DNA from: Butyrivibrio sp.
Lineage (GTDB): Bacteria > Bacillota > Clostridia > Lachnospirales > Lachnospiraceae
DNA length: 64,000 nucleotides
Assembly (NCBI GenBank): GCA_015056575.1
Contig: SVGA01000005.1
Span: forward strand, 62,001-126,000
Reading direction: 5' to 3'
Positions 8,991-18,150 of this stretch are shown in pieces (positions within the stretch are counted from its first letter, which is position 1; each line of letters opens with the position of its first letter). The notes below the pieces were generated by a model. It made no database searches, was not told the DNA's origin, and was given only the letters and a program-made list of their open reading frames with translations. Made by a program: the position numbers and the translations under genes.

Positions 8991-9018
8991 ATTTATACAA
9001 AAATCATTTTGCATAAAT
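8991..9018. promoter_or_regulatory. 28-bp palindromic operator in front of the LysR gene
   Basis: ATTTATACAAAA (8991-9002) and TTTTGCATAAAT (9007-9018) match as inverted repeats at 11 of 12 positions around a 4-nt spacer. The site is 24-51 nt upstream of the LysR start codon, where LysR proteins commonly bind for autoregulation. Confidence 0.55.
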
Positions 9019-9037
9019 ATAACACAATATTCAAGGA

Positions 9038-10228
9038 TTAACTATTCTCTTTTTCTGCAATGGCGAATACTCTGTTAAATTCACAGATAAGATCACCGAT
9101 TCCCTCTATTCCGACAGACAGCCTCAAAGTCCTGGCATTTATTCCGTTGCGCTCAAGCACGTCCGCCGGAACATCAGCGTGGGTCTGGGTTATGGGATAG
9201 GTGATAAGAGTCTCTGTTCCCCCAAGGCTTTCCGCAAAATAGATCAGCTCCACATGATTGAGGATAGACCTGGCAAAACCCTCGCTGTCCACCTCAAAGG
9301 TGAGCATGGCTCCAAAGCCTCTGGCCTGCTTTTTCATGATATTGTACCCGGGATGCTCCTCAAGCCCCGGATATATAACTTTGGTAACGTGCTTCTGGCG
9401 CTTTAAATATCTTGCCAGCTTAAGGGCATTCTCCTGAGCCCTCTCAAGACGAACCGCCAGAGTTCTTATTCCTCTTAAGATCAGGAAGCTGTCAAAAGGA
9501 CTCAGCACCGCACCGGTGGTCTTATAGATAAAGCGAAGCTTCTCATCAAGAGCCTGGTCCTTTACCACCAGGAATCCTCCCACAGTGTCGTGATGTCCCC
9601 CAAGGAACTTGGTTCCCGAGTGTACCACAATGTCTGCCCCAAGATCCAGAGGATTCTGGAAATAGGGAGAAAGAAAAGTATTGTCCACCACCAGCAGTAT
9701 CCCGTGATCTCTTGCAATCTTTGAAAGTTCACTGATATCCGTAACGTTCATCATGGGATTTGTTGGAGTCTCAAGATAGATCATCCTGGTATTATCCTGA
9801 ATGAGCGGCCTTACATCGTCTTTGCTTAAATTGGCCGCTGTGTAGGTAAGCCCGTTCTTCTTACTGATCTTATTAAAAAGACGCACACTCCCACCGTAAA
9901 GATCTGAATCAATAATGAAGTGATCCCCGACCTCAAAAAGCTCCATCAGTGTTGCAATGGCTGCCATTCCGCTGGAAAAAGCTATGGCGTCCTTGCCGTT
10001 CTCAAGATAGCCCACAATCGACTCAAGCTGCTGCCTTGTGGGATTCTGAACTCTCGTATAATCATACCCGGTGCTCTCCCCAAGTCCCGGGTGTGCAAAG
10101 GTCGCAGTCTGATAGATAGGGAAGCTTACCGCTCCGTACCTGTCCATCAGCTTTCTGTCCAACTGCTGACACTTTGTATCAATACTGCAGTTCATCTGAG
10201 TACATCTGTTACAACCGCTACAATCCAT
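9038..10228 (-). CDS. Cys/Met metabolism PLP enzyme (cystathionine gamma-lyase/synthase-like)
   Basis: The protein is 396 aa of the trans-sulfuration family. It has YGAVSFPIYQTATF, the cofactor-binding YDYTRVQNPTR, SSGMAAIATLMELF, the catalytic-lysine motif VHSGTKFLGGHHD near residue 206, and the C-terminal SLGGTETLITYP. Sequence alone does not decide between cystathionine gamma-lyase, beta-lyase and gamma-synthase. A short Cys-rich N-terminus is unusual: Cys at residues 3, 6, 9, 14 and 20. The start lies 3 nt after the PatB stop, so the pair is translationally coupled. In context it makes or breaks cystathionine, linking cysteine, homocysteine and H2S. Confidence 0.85.
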   Translation of the reverse strand: MDCSGCNRCTQMNCSIDTKCQQLDRKLMDRYGAVSFPIYQTATFAHPGLGESTGYDYTRVQNPTRQQLESIVGYLENGKDAIAFSSGMAAIATLMELFEVGDHFIIDSDLYGGSVRLFNKISKKNGLTYTAANLSKDDVRPLIQDNTRMIYLETPTNPMMNVTDISELSKIARDHGILLVVDNTFLSPYFQNPLDLGADIVVHSGTKFLGGHHDTVGGFLVVKDQALDEKLRFIYKTTGAVLSPFDSFLILRGIRTLAVRLERAQENALKLARYLKRQKHVTKVIYPGLEEHPGYNIMKKQARGFGAMLTFEVDSEGFARSILNHVELIYFAESLGGTETLITYPITQTHADVPADVLERNGINARTLRLSVGIEGIGDLICEFNRVFAIAEKENS

Positions 10229-10231
10229 TTT

Positions 10232-11404
10232 TCATATCCCCGCTTCCTTAAGCTGTTCCATTGCCTGCCTTAATATCTGTCTGGGGCAGGCAATATTTAT
10301 TCTCTCAAAAAGAGCTGACTCTTTTCCGAAGATAATTCCGGGGTCAAGCCAGAGCTTCGCTTTATCTTCAATGATTTCCTTAAGTTCCCTGCGATCATCC
10401 GTAACTTCCGAAAAATCCAGCCATATAAGATACGTCCCCTCAGGTTCTATCAGCCTGACCTTTGGAAGATTCTCCTTAAGGAAATTCCTGACATAGTCAA
10501 GGTTCCCCTGCAAATACTCCAAAAGCTCGTCCAGCCACTGGTCTCCCTTGTCATACACCGACTTCGTTGCCAGAAGTCCCATGGCATTTGGCTGGCTGTA
10601 GCCTGAGCGCTCGTTCTCATCTCTGAAGGCCTTCCTTACCTCCTCATCCGGAATGATGATGTTGGCCACCTGAAGTCCGGCAATATTGAAGGTCTTACTG
10701 GCAGAAGTGCCAAGCACCAGCCTTTCACGATACTTCTTATCAAGTGAGTAAAAAGAAATATGCTCATGCCCGGGGTAAACGAAGTCGGAGTGTATCTCAT
10801 CCGCAAAAATATACACGCCATGCCTGTCGCAGATATCAGCCACCTTCTCCAGCTCTTTTCCCGTCCAGACTCTTCCCACCGGATTGTGAGGTGAGCAAAG
10901 AAGAAACAGCTTAACGTCGTTTTCTTCAATCTTCCTTTCAAAGTCCTCAAAGTCCATCTCGTATTTTCCGTCTTTGTTTATCAGCGGGCTGTTAACGAGT
11001 TTCCTTTTATTGATGGTGATCATCTCGCTGAAGGGGTAATACACCGGCTGCTGAATAAGAACAGCTTCCCCTTCTTTCGTCAGAGCCCTTATGGCCTGGG
11101 CTATAGCATATACAACACCCGGAACCACAGTTATCTCTTCATTTCCAAACTCTATGCCGTGGCGTCTTTTATACCAGTCCCTTACGGAAAAGAGATAGCT
11201 CTCATCCGGGTCGGTATAACCAAAAACTCCGTGCTGTGCTCTTTTGACAATATCCTCTACTACTTCCTCGGGGAGCTGAAAGTCCATATCCGCAACCCAG
11301 AGGGGAAGAAGATCGTCCCGTCCCTTGCGCTGCATGCCAAAGTCCCATTTGATAGAAGATGTGTTTTTTCTGTCGATGACCGAATCAAAATCGTACTGCC
11401 CCAC
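10232..11404 (-). CDS. MalY/PatB-family C-S lyase (cystathionine beta-lyase-like aminotransferase)
   Basis: The protein is 390 aa of the fold-type I PLP aminotransferase family. It has LPLWVADMDFQLPEEV near residue 32, FLLCSPHNPVGRVWTGKEL, FADEIHSDFVYPGH and the PLP-lysine motif LGTSASKTFNIAGLQ. MalY/PatB proteins cleave C-S bonds in cystathionine or cystine. The gene is directly followed by a trans-sulfuration enzyme. A perfect 11-bp inverted repeat lies about 50 nt upstream. Confidence 0.88.
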   Translation of the reverse strand: MGQYDFDSVIDRKNTSSIKWDFGMQRKGRDDLLPLWVADMDFQLPEEVVEDIVKRAQHGVFGYTDPDESYLFSVRDWYKRRHGIEFGNEEITVVPGVVYAIAQAIRALTKEGEAVLIQQPVYYPFSEMITINKRKLVNSPLINKDGKYEMDFEDFERKIEENDVKLFLLCSPHNPVGRVWTGKELEKVADICDRHGVYIFADEIHSDFVYPGHEHISFYSLDKKYRERLVLGTSASKTFNIAGLQVANIIIPDEEVRKAFRDENERSGYSQPNAMGLLATKSVYDKGDQWLDELLEYLQGNLDYVRNFLKENLPKVRLIEPEGTYLIWLDFSEVTDDRRELKEIIEDKAKLWLDPGIIFGKESALFERINIACPRQILRQAMEQLKEAGI

Positions 11405-11454
11405 GCCTATGACCTCCGTTTGAATATTTATTCATTATTCTACCCTAAATATGC

Positions 11455-11490
11455 TAATTGCTCCACAGCAAATGGGCCATGGAGCAATTA
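11455..11490. promoter_or_regulatory. Inverted repeat between cysK and patB (operator or weak terminator)
   Basis: TAATTGCTCCA (11455-11465) and TGGAGCAATTA (11480-11490) form a perfect 11-bp inverted repeat with a 14-nt spacer. There is no T-run on either side, so an operator for the PatB gene (start at 11404) is more likely than a terminator of cysK (stop at 11542). Confidence 0.5.
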
Positions 11491-11541
11491 ATTGGATGTT
11501 ATGAAAAAGGATCTACTTATGGCAAGTGCTTAATGGGCTGA

Positions 11542-12483
11542 TTACTGTTCTGATGCAAAAAGAGGTGTGGAGAGATATCTGTCTCCTGAGTCGGGAAGAA
11601 GTGCAACGATTGTCTTTCCCTTGTTCTCTTCTCTTGATGCCAGAATTGATGCAGCTTTAAGGGCTGCTCCTGATGAGATACCTACCAGGATACCTTCTGA
11701 TACGGCAAATCTTTTGCCCTCAGCAAAGGCATCTTCATTCTCAATTGTGATAACCTCATCGTAAATCTTGGTGTTAAGTGTATCAGGAACGAATCCTGCG
11801 CCGATTCCCTGGATCTTGTGAGGGCCTGCTGTTCCTGTTGAAAGAACAGGGCTGCCTGCGGGCTCTACTGCCACGATCTTAACATCGGGATTCTGGGACT
11901 TTAGGTACTCGCCTACACCTGTGATGGTTCCGCCTGTACCTACGCCTGCTACGAAGATATCAATCTTTCCGTCGGTCTGTTTCCAAATCTCGGGACCTGT
12001 GGTTGCTCTGTGTACTGCAGGGTTTGCAGGGTTTACAAACTGTCCAAGGATTACTGCTCCGTCAATCTCCTTCTCAAGCTCTTCGGCCTTGGCAATGGCG
12101 CCTTTCATTCCCTTGGCACCCTCGGTAAGTACAAGGTCGGCGCCATAGGCCTTAAGGAGATTTCTTCTCTCAACACTCATTGTATCAGGAAGGGTAAATA
12201 TGGCTTTATATCCTTTAGCTGCGGCAACAGCTGCAAGACCGATTCCGGTATTTCCACTGGTGGGCTCTATGATTGTTGCGCCGGGTTTGATCTTTCCGCT
12301 CTTCTCGGCATCCTCGATCATTCCAAGGGCGATTCTGTCTTTAACTGATCCTGCAGGATTGAGGTACTCGAGCTTAGCCAGGATGGTTGCTCCTGTAACT
12401 CCTGCGTTTTTGCTGTAGCCGTTAAGCTTCAGTATAGGTGTTCCACCGATAAGTTCCAATGCGCTTTCTTTTATATCTGCCAT
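11542..12483 (-). CDS. cysK: Cysteine synthase A (O-acetylserine sulfhydrylase)
   Basis: The protein is 313 aa. It has the PLP-lysine motif [11 protein letters not shown] near residue 36, the substrate loop [11 protein letters not shown], the phosphate-binding [20 protein letters not shown] and the C-terminal GISSGAAL. It makes cysteine from O-acetylserine and sulfide. ATG 12483 follows GGAGGAAA; the frame extends to 12504 without support. A possible extended -10 (TGGTATTAT) lies about 50 nt upstream, so it may have its own promoter apart from the operon above. Confidence 0.95.
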   Translation of the reverse strand: MADIKESALELIGGTPILKLNGYSKNAGVTGATILAKLEYLNPAGSVKDRIALGMIEDAEKSGKIKPGATIIEPTSGNTGIGLAAVAAAKGYKAIFTLPDTMSVERRNLLKAYGADLVLTEGAKGMKGAIAKAEELEKEIDGAVILGQFVNPANPAVHRATTGPEIWKQTDGKIDIFVAGVGTGGTITGVGEYLKSQNPDVKIVAVEPAGSPVLSTGTAGPHKIQGIGAGFVPDTLNTKIYDEVITIENEDAFAEGKRFAVSEGILVGISSGAALKAASILASREENKGKTIVALLPDSGDRYLSTPLFASEQ

Positions 12484-12612
12484 GATATTTTTCCTCCGTA
12501 TCAATTATTTTCTTTTGTTTTGATAAATGAATAATACCACGGCAAAAGTGCTTTGGAAATTAAGGAAAGATTATCGGGAGAGTTAAGGTTTGCTTATTAC
12601 CGGCAAAGTTCA

Positions 12613-14010
12613 TTAAACGGTGGTGCTTAAGAGAAGCTCATCAGCTGAGGTGGCCTCTTCAAGCCCGTCAATAAGTCTGATTACCTCTTTTGCCTTATCT
12701 TTGGGAAGAAGCCCGTCTGTAACCATCAGGAAATGATCTGCCTCCTCTTCCCAGGTATAGAAGTTCTTGGGATGTCCCTTCGCATAGCGCATGCTGTTCT
12801 TAAGGATCGTTCCGTCCTTAAGTTTGATCTCCATATCGTATTCCGGGAAGTCACCGCCGTTGGCCCTGAACTGCTTGAACATCTGATAGGTCTGCACCTT
12901 GTCTCCCACAGCATGAACCTTAGCTGCAAGGCCAAGTATACGCTCGGAATTAAGGTTATCGGCAGAAAACCAGTGCGCCCCCGGAGTGGGATTATTAAGA
13001 TAGGATGCTATGCAGTAGGAGAGGTTAAACTGAGCATCCAGTACGGTTCTTGTAGACTTGGAGTAGTCTTCCATCATATTTCCTACATAAGGCGAAAGAT
13101 TGAGTTCAACCACATCTTCAATAGTAAAAGGATGCTCCTTGAAGAGAGTATCTATCTGCTCTAATGGAACCTGCAGCCAGACATTGGCAGGCCAGTTCTT
13201 TTCAAGGACCTGATTGATATACCAGACTTTGCCAAGATCCCTGTCAAGCCAATCCCAGTCACACTGATCTGAGATAGTGTTCCAGTAACCGGTTTTGCCG
13301 TCCAGCGAATCATACATATTATCAAAGCCGATACTTGCTATCTCGGCAGCATTTATCGAATTTCTGGCGATAAAGCCGTGAGCATAATGATATACATCGG
13401 ATTTGGAAAGTCCCTGGGCATGCTTGTTCACATTGGCAAGTCCCATGTAATGGGCAACTCCCATAGCCTGCTGTATCTGCTTTTTATCAAGGCGAAGGAG
13501 CTTTGCTGCCGCAATGGTTCCTGCAAAAATCTGCCAGTCGATCAGCCCCCAGGCCTTGTGTTGATACCACTCATCGCTTGGAATACAGGCCACAGCAATT
13601 CTATGGTAAACTTCATAAGCAGCCACTATTGCAGTAAGCAGCTCTTTTCCGTCAGTATGAAGTCTCTCGGCAAGAGCAAGGGCAACGGGAATAACGCCTG
13701 CTGAAGGGTGTCCCGTCCAGGAGCAGTCCTCCCAGTCCATGATATCTGACAGAGTTCCATTGGCAAAAGCAGCTCGTTCTGCAGGCACCTTTTTGCCGTT
13801 ACTGCCCCATATAGTTGATTCAGCAATCCCCTCAAGTCTTCCTGCGTAATCTATGGCATTTTTCGCCTGTTGAAGTGGAAGTGCCGCGATAGATGCACCA
13901 ATGGTATGGAGTATAAGGTGCTTTGCTCTTCTTATGACATCTGTTGGGATATCTTCATATTTCAAATTGGCAGCAAATTCTGCCAGGATCTCGGTATAGT
14001 TGTCCTTCAT
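12613..14010 (-). CDS. MmgE/PrpD family protein, first copy
   Basis: The protein is 465 aa, the normal family length. Motifs shared with the second copy at 19224 are MDWEDCSWTGHPSAGVIPVA, SDVYHYAHGFIARNSI, KNWPANVWLQVP and a C-terminal KGHPKNFYTWEEEADHF. The family includes 2-methylcitrate dehydratase, cis-aconitate decarboxylase, iminodisuccinate epimerase and B. subtilis YxeQ; most work on polycarboxylic acids. ATG 14010 is chosen for the GGAGGA 4 nt before it; a TTG at 14028 is less likely. It is the last gene of the operon that starts at 20651. Substrate unknown; probably a dicarboxylate or succinyl-amino acid conjugate. Confidence 0.85.
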   Translation of the reverse strand: MKDNYTEILAEFAANLKYEDIPTDVIRRAKHLILHTIGASIAALPLQQAKNAIDYAGRLEGIAESTIWGSNGKKVPAERAAFANGTLSDIMDWEDCSWTGHPSAGVIPVALALAERLHTDGKELLTAIVAAYEVYHRIAVACIPSDEWYQHKAWGLIDWQIFAGTIAAAKLLRLDKKQIQQAMGVAHYMGLANVNKHAQGLSKSDVYHYAHGFIARNSINAAEIASIGFDNMYDSLDGKTGYWNTISDQCDWDWLDRDLGKVWYINQVLEKNWPANVWLQVPLEQIDTLFKEHPFTIEDVVELNLSPYVGNMMEDYSKSTRTVLDAQFNLSYCIASYLNNPTPGAHWFSADNLNSERILGLAAKVHAVGDKVQTYQMFKQFRANGGDFPEYDMEIKLKDGTILKNSMRYAKGHPKNFYTWEEEADHFLMVTDGLLPKDKAKEVIRLIDGLEEATSADELLLSTTV

Positions 14011-14024
14011 ACAGTCCTCCAAAT

Positions 14025-14957
14025 TCAATAATCATATATTCCGCTGGATAAGTACCTCTCTCCTCTATCCGGAAAAACAAATACTATGTTCTTATTCTCA
14101 AACTCTTTTCTTTTGGCGACTCTAATGGCTGCCGTCAGAATAGCTCCTCCACTAAAACCTATGGTCATACCTTCGACCCTGGGGCACATTCTGGCGGTCT
14201 CATAAGCCTCCTCATCGGTTATGTCAAACACCTCCTGAAAAACGCTTGTATCCATAACTTCCGGGGGCTCCACGGGACCGATACCCTGAATCTTGTGCTG
14301 GCACCAGGTTCCTCCGGAAAAGATATTGGCCCTGGCAGGCTCAACAACTCCGATAAATATGTCCGGATTCTTCTCCTTAAGGAAATGAGAAGTACCGGTA
14401 AGAGTTCCTCCCGTGCCAACAGCTGTTACAAAAGCATCCACCTTTCCGTCCAGAGCTGACCATATCTCGGGTCCTGTGGTTTTATAATGCATAGCCGGAT
14501 TGTCAGGGTTACTGCGCTGCTGTGTCATAACAGCATTCTCTGTCTTTTTATAGATTTCTTCGGCTATCTGATTGGCTCCGTTCATGTAGAGCTCAGCGGG
14601 AGAAAGAACCACCTCCGCCCCATATGCTTTAAGCATGTGGACTCTTTCTTTTGACATATTCTCAGGCATCACAATGATAACCTTATAGCCCTTTGCTGCA
14701 GCTATAGCAGCAAGTCCAATACCGGTATTTCCTGAAGTACTTTCTATTATGGTTCCTCCGGGCTTTAGTTCTCCCCTTTCCTCAAACCCCCGGATCATAT
14801 TAAGTGCGATTCTGTCCTTAACACTTCCTCCGGGATTATTGGCTTCAATCTTTGCAAACAACCGTCCATAGGTCTTTTCTTTCTTCTCTATATTGATCAT
14901 TTCAAGAAGAGGCGTGTTTCCCACCATCTCCTCGATACCGTGATAAACTGCGGGCAT
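14025..14957 (-). CDS. Cysteine synthase-like PLP enzyme, divergent paralogue
   Basis: The protein is 310 aa, fold-type II PLP. It has EMVGNTPLLEM, PLP lysine in [30 protein letters not shown] and GTGGTLTGTSHF. It differs from the CysK at 11542 around the active site: GGTWCQHKIQGIG instead of the usual [12 protein letters not shown], and GMTIGFSGGAIL instead of GISSGAA. These changes suggest another substrate, for example beta-replacement or beta-elimination on a larger O- or S-substituted serine. It sits inside the operon just before the first MmgE/PrpD gene. ATG 14957 follows AAGGAG. Confidence 0.82.
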   Translation of the reverse strand: MPAVYHGIEEMVGNTPLLEMINIEKKEKTYGRLFAKIEANNPGGSVKDRIALNMIRGFEERGELKPGGTIIESTSGNTGIGLAAIAAAKGYKVIIVMPENMSKERVHMLKAYGAEVVLSPAELYMNGANQIAEEIYKKTENAVMTQQRSNPDNPAMHYKTTGPEIWSALDGKVDAFVTAVGTGGTLTGTSHFLKEKNPDIFIGVVEPARANIFSGGTWCQHKIQGIGPVEPPEVMDTSVFQEVFDITDEEAYETARMCPRVEGMTIGFSGGAILTAAIRVAKRKEFENKNIVFVFPDRGERYLSSGIYDY

Positions 14958-14986
14958 TTCTCCTTCCTCCCTCAACTTTGTTCCGA

Positions 14987-15739
14987 TTAGATCATATAAC
15001 CGTAATCCGGACTTGATTTTCTAAGAAACTCTATTGTCTTCTCCTGCGTTGGTTTCAGGAAAAAATCTTTTGTAGGTGCACTCTCGATCACAACTCCGTC
15101 ATCCATAAACATCACATTTGAAGCCACTTTTCTGGCAAATGAAAGTTCATGAGTAACTATGAGCATCGTCACTCCGGAGTTTGCAAGGTTTTCTATGGTT
15201 GTAAGAACCTCGCCAACAAGCCCGGGATCAAGAGATGCTGTGGGCTCGTCCATCAATATTACTTCCGGAGATGTGGCAAAAGCTCTGGCAATTCCTATCC
15301 TCTGCTGTTGCCCTCCCGACAGCTGGCTCGGATAATGATCCAGCCTGTCCAAAAGCCCGACCTTGTCTATAGCCTCCTTCGCAATGTTCTCTGCTTCCTT
15401 CTTTGAAACTCCCCGCACAACATTAAGTCCCAGCATGACATTTTCCAGCGCTGTCTTATTTTTGAACAGTCCGTAGTTTTGAAATACAAAACTCATCCTG
15501 CGCCTTATCTTTATGGCTTCCCTCTGGGAGAGATGGGACAGGTTGGCATGAACATCTCCTATGGTTATCTCACCGGCATCTGCATTTTCCAGAATATCGA
15601 TGCATCGAAGAAGTGTTGTCTTTCCTGAGCCCGACTGGCCCAAAATAACATCTACATTTCCCTTTTCCACCCGAAGGTCAACACCTTTGAGTATCTCCAG
15701 GTCATTATATTTTTTTCTAATATTTTTTACTTCCAACAT
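14987..15739 (-). CDS. Polar amino acid ABC transporter, ATP-binding protein
   Basis: The protein is 250 aa. It has Walker A GQSGSGKTT, signature LSGGQQQRIGIARAFA, Walker B VILMDEPTASLDP and the switch histidine in IVTHELSFA. The length and sequence are those of GlnQ/YxeO-type ATPases, without a NIL domain. It energises the two permeases encoded directly upstream and is the transport module of the MmgE/PrpD operon. Confidence 0.92.
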   Translation of the reverse strand: MLEVKNIRKKYNDLEILKGVDLRVEKGNVDVILGQSGSGKTTLLRCIDILENADAGEITIGDVHANLSHLSQREAIKIRRRMSFVFQNYGLFKNKTALENVMLGLNVVRGVSKKEAENIAKEAIDKVGLLDRLDHYPSQLSGGQQQRIGIARAFATSPEVILMDEPTASLDPGLVGEVLTTIENLANSGVTMLIVTHELSFARKVASNVMFMDDGVVIESAPTKDFFLKPTQEKTIEFLRKSSPDYGYMI

Positions 15740-15741
15740 TG

Positions 15742-16437
15742 TTAAAGTTCCTCCGGTTTCAGCCTCTTTTCCCAGTACTTAAATATCTGTTCGATGGAAA
15801 TGTTGATGATCAGATACATGATAAAGATCAGAAGATAACATTCAATGAAGTCAAATGTTGCCGATGCTGCCATCTTGGCTTTTCCGGTGATATCGTAGAT
15901 GGACATGGAAAAAGCAAGAGATGACATCTTGACCTGGGTGGTGACAAAAGTACATAAAACCGGCAGTGAATTTCTCACAGCCTGGGGCAGCACGACATGG
16001 ATATAAGCCTGAAAAGGTGTCATTCCGATACTCTTTGATGCCTCCATCTGCAGGCGGTCCACACTGACAAGTCCGGATCTGAACACCTCCGAAAGTGTGG
16101 GTATCGACATAATGGTAAAGATGATATATCCAAAGAACTCATCCCCAAGTTTGTAGATATTGAGCTGACTTCCCACACTGTTAAGTGTATTCTGAAGCAG
16201 CAGCGGAAGCAGATGGTAAAAGAGATAGATGATGATGATAACAGGTACCGATCTTACAAAAGAAATGTATATCCCCAGAATTTTGCTGGCTATCCTCTCA
16301 GGGCGCATATTGACGATGGCAACAAGAAGGGCCAGCGGTGTTGAAATTACGATAGAAATAAATACCAGTCTAAATGTAGCCGGTAGCCCGGAAAGAACTT
16401 GTGGCAAGGTCTTTATAATAAATCCGCTGTCGATCAT
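15742..16437 (-). CDS. Polar amino acid ABC transporter permease (second)
   Basis: The protein is 231 aa, HisM/YxeN family, with about five hydrophobic segments. Its coupling loop is MEASKSIGMTPFQAYIHVVLPQ, residues about 126-147. It overlaps the preceding permease by 4 bp and carries an AGGAGA site inside that gene's end. It presumably forms a heterodimer with the 16434-17150 product. Confidence 0.9.
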   Translation of the reverse strand: MIDSGFIIKTLPQVLSGLPATFRLVFISIVISTPLALLVAIVNMRPERIASKILGIYISFVRSVPVIIIIYLFYHLLPLLLQNTLNSVGSQLNIYKLGDEFFGYIIFTIMSIPTLSEVFRSGLVSVDRLQMEASKSIGMTPFQAYIHVVLPQAVRNSLPVLCTFVTTQVKMSSLAFSMSIYDITGKAKMAASATFDFIECYLLIFIMYLIINISIEQIFKYWEKRLKPEEL

Positions 16438-17150
16438 TTTCTCCTGCCTCCTGCTTTTTTCCCGTGCTCAAAACTGTAATTTCTCTCCAGTACCCCTGTA
16501 AGCTTAGTGATGATCAGGGCAATGGGCCAATAGATGGCTATCATTGCAATATCGGTCTCAACAACCCAGGCACCTACGTTCTTTCCTATGACTTTTTGTC
16601 CCATTCCAAGGACATCCATAAGACCGATGGTAAAAGCCAGAGAACCATTCTTTAAGGTCATCAGAACTGTGTTGCTTAAGTTTGGCAACATTGACTTAAA
16701 CATCTGCGGAAACAGCACATGTACGAAAGACTGAATACCTGTCATTCCCACGCTTTTGGCTGCTTCCACCTGAGTCTTATCAAGAGACAGATATGATGAT
16801 CTGAATACCTCGGAGAGGTTTGCTGCATTAAAGAGCGTAAGGGTAACAATGACGTATCCGATTTTCTCCGTGGTATCCATTTTGTAGCCTGTCAGGTTCC
16901 TTACAAGCTGCGGGACTCCGTAGTAAACCAGAAAGAGCATTACAATGGCCGGAGTGCATCGCATGACAGTGGTATAGCCGTAAGCTATTGCCCTGGGAAA
17001 CTTTTTTCCTGAAAGCTTCATCAGCGCCAGAAGGCCTCCGAGAAGAGCTCCAAAAATAAATGAGAAAACTACATATTCAATTGTTATTGTAATTCCCGGG
17101 ATTATCTGTATGATAAATCCCGGGATTTTCCAAAATGCATATGTTTTCAA
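16434..17150 (-). CDS. Polar amino acid ABC transporter permease (first)
   Basis: The protein is 238 aa, same family as its neighbour, with the loop VEAAKSVGMTGIQSFVHVLFPQ and several membrane segments. It lies 27 nt downstream of the binding-protein gene. Two different permeases point to a heterodimeric channel, unlike the B. subtilis yxe cluster, which has one. Confidence 0.9.
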   Translation of the reverse strand: MKTYAFWKIPGFIIQIIPGITITIEYVVFSFIFGALLGGLLALMKLSGKKFPRAIAYGYTTVMRCTPAIVMLFLVYYGVPQLVRNLTGYKMDTTEKIGYVIVTLTLFNAANLSEVFRSSYLSLDKTQVEAAKSVGMTGIQSFVHVLFPQMFKSMLPNLSNTVLMTLKNGSLAFTIGLMDVLGMGQKVIGKNVGAWVVETDIAMIAIYWPIALIITKLTGVLERNYSFEHGKKAGGRRK

Positions 17151-17177
17151 AGTTTAATTCCTTTTGGCACTTTTTGA

Positions 17178-18113
17178 TCAGTTTACAGTGCTGAGGTCAA
17201 AGATATCATAGCCATAGAATTCCTGAGCAAGCTCTGAAGCCTTTCCGCTCTTCTTAACTTCTCCGATGGCATCGGAAATCTTCTTAACGATCTCGTAGTC
17301 AACGGACCTTGAGAATACAGGATATGTCTTGGCTACATCAAAGGCGGTGTAAGAGATCTCTCCAAGAAGATTGTGAAGCTCTCCGTCCTCTGCAAGAACT
17401 GTTGCATCGAACTTGTTCTTAGTCCAGATTGATGCATCATATTTTCCTGCCAGAAGCTCTTCGATTCCGCCGCCCACATAAGTATCATCATCTGTGGTCC
17501 TAAGCTCCAGAGCCTTGTCGGGATGAGCGTCATTATAAGCTTCAGCTACATAATACATTCCGTTTCCGGCCTTAATGGGAGCAAGCTGCTTGCCGCTGTC
17601 GTACAGGTCCTCAAAGCTCTTAATGTCAGCATTTTCCTTGCTTACAACAAGATAAAGAACTGTCTGTCCGATGTTCTCCTCTGTGAGGTAGTACTGCTCG
17701 GCTCTCTCAGGAGTGTAGAAGGCATTGGTGTCTGCAGCGTCAAAGTTACCTGCTTCAAGTCCTACATAGCAATCGTCATAGCTGGTAGGGATAAATTCAA
17801 AGTCAATGTCATCAAGAGCCTCATCGACAATTTTAAGGACCTCAATGTCGTAGCCTGTGGGATTACCCTGATCGTCCTCACCTGCAGTAGGCCAAAGTCC
17901 GGGACTTCTGTATGCATAGCGGATTACTGTTACATCCTTCTGCTGTTCTGCCTCAGCTTCAGGGGCCTTTTCCTCTTCATTGGCGGATGCAGGCTGTGCC
18001 TCATTGGCCTGAACCTGAGCTGCTGAATCCTGAGCGCCGCATCCTACTACAGCCACCATACTTGTAGCTGCCACCAGTGTTGCAATAAGTCTTTTAACTG
18101 TGATGTTTTTCAT
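17178..18113 (-). CDS. Extracellular solute-binding lipoprotein, family 3 (amino acid type)
   Basis: The protein is 311 aa, with a lipobox AVVGCGAQ and a short Ala/Glu-rich linker. The binding domain includes GYDIEVLKIVDEAL, the arginine-bearing TPERAEQYYLTEENIGQTVL and YEIVKKISDAIGEVKKSGK. ATG 18113 is supported by AAGGAGGAG; the frame open to 18224 runs into the upstream gene and is not used. Family 3 proteins bind polar amino acids; cystine, succinylcysteine or a related conjugate fit the context but are not shown by the sequence. Confidence 0.9.
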   Translation of the reverse strand: MKNITVKRLIATLVAATSMVAVVGCGAQDSAAQVQANEAQPASANEEEKAPEAEAEQQKDVTVIRYAYRSPGLWPTAGEDDQGNPTGYDIEVLKIVDEALDDIDFEFIPTSYDDCYVGLEAGNFDAADTNAFYTPERAEQYYLTEENIGQTVLYLVVSKENADIKSFEDLYDSGKQLAPIKAGNGMYYVAEAYNDAHPDKALELRTTDDDTYVGGGIEELLAGKYDASIWTKNKFDATVLAEDGELHNLLGEISYTAFDVAKTYPVFSRSVDYEIVKKISDAIGEVKKSGKASELAQEFYGYDIFDLSTVN

Positions 18114-18150
18114 ATTTTTCTCCTCCTTAATATGTAAAAAATTCTTAATA

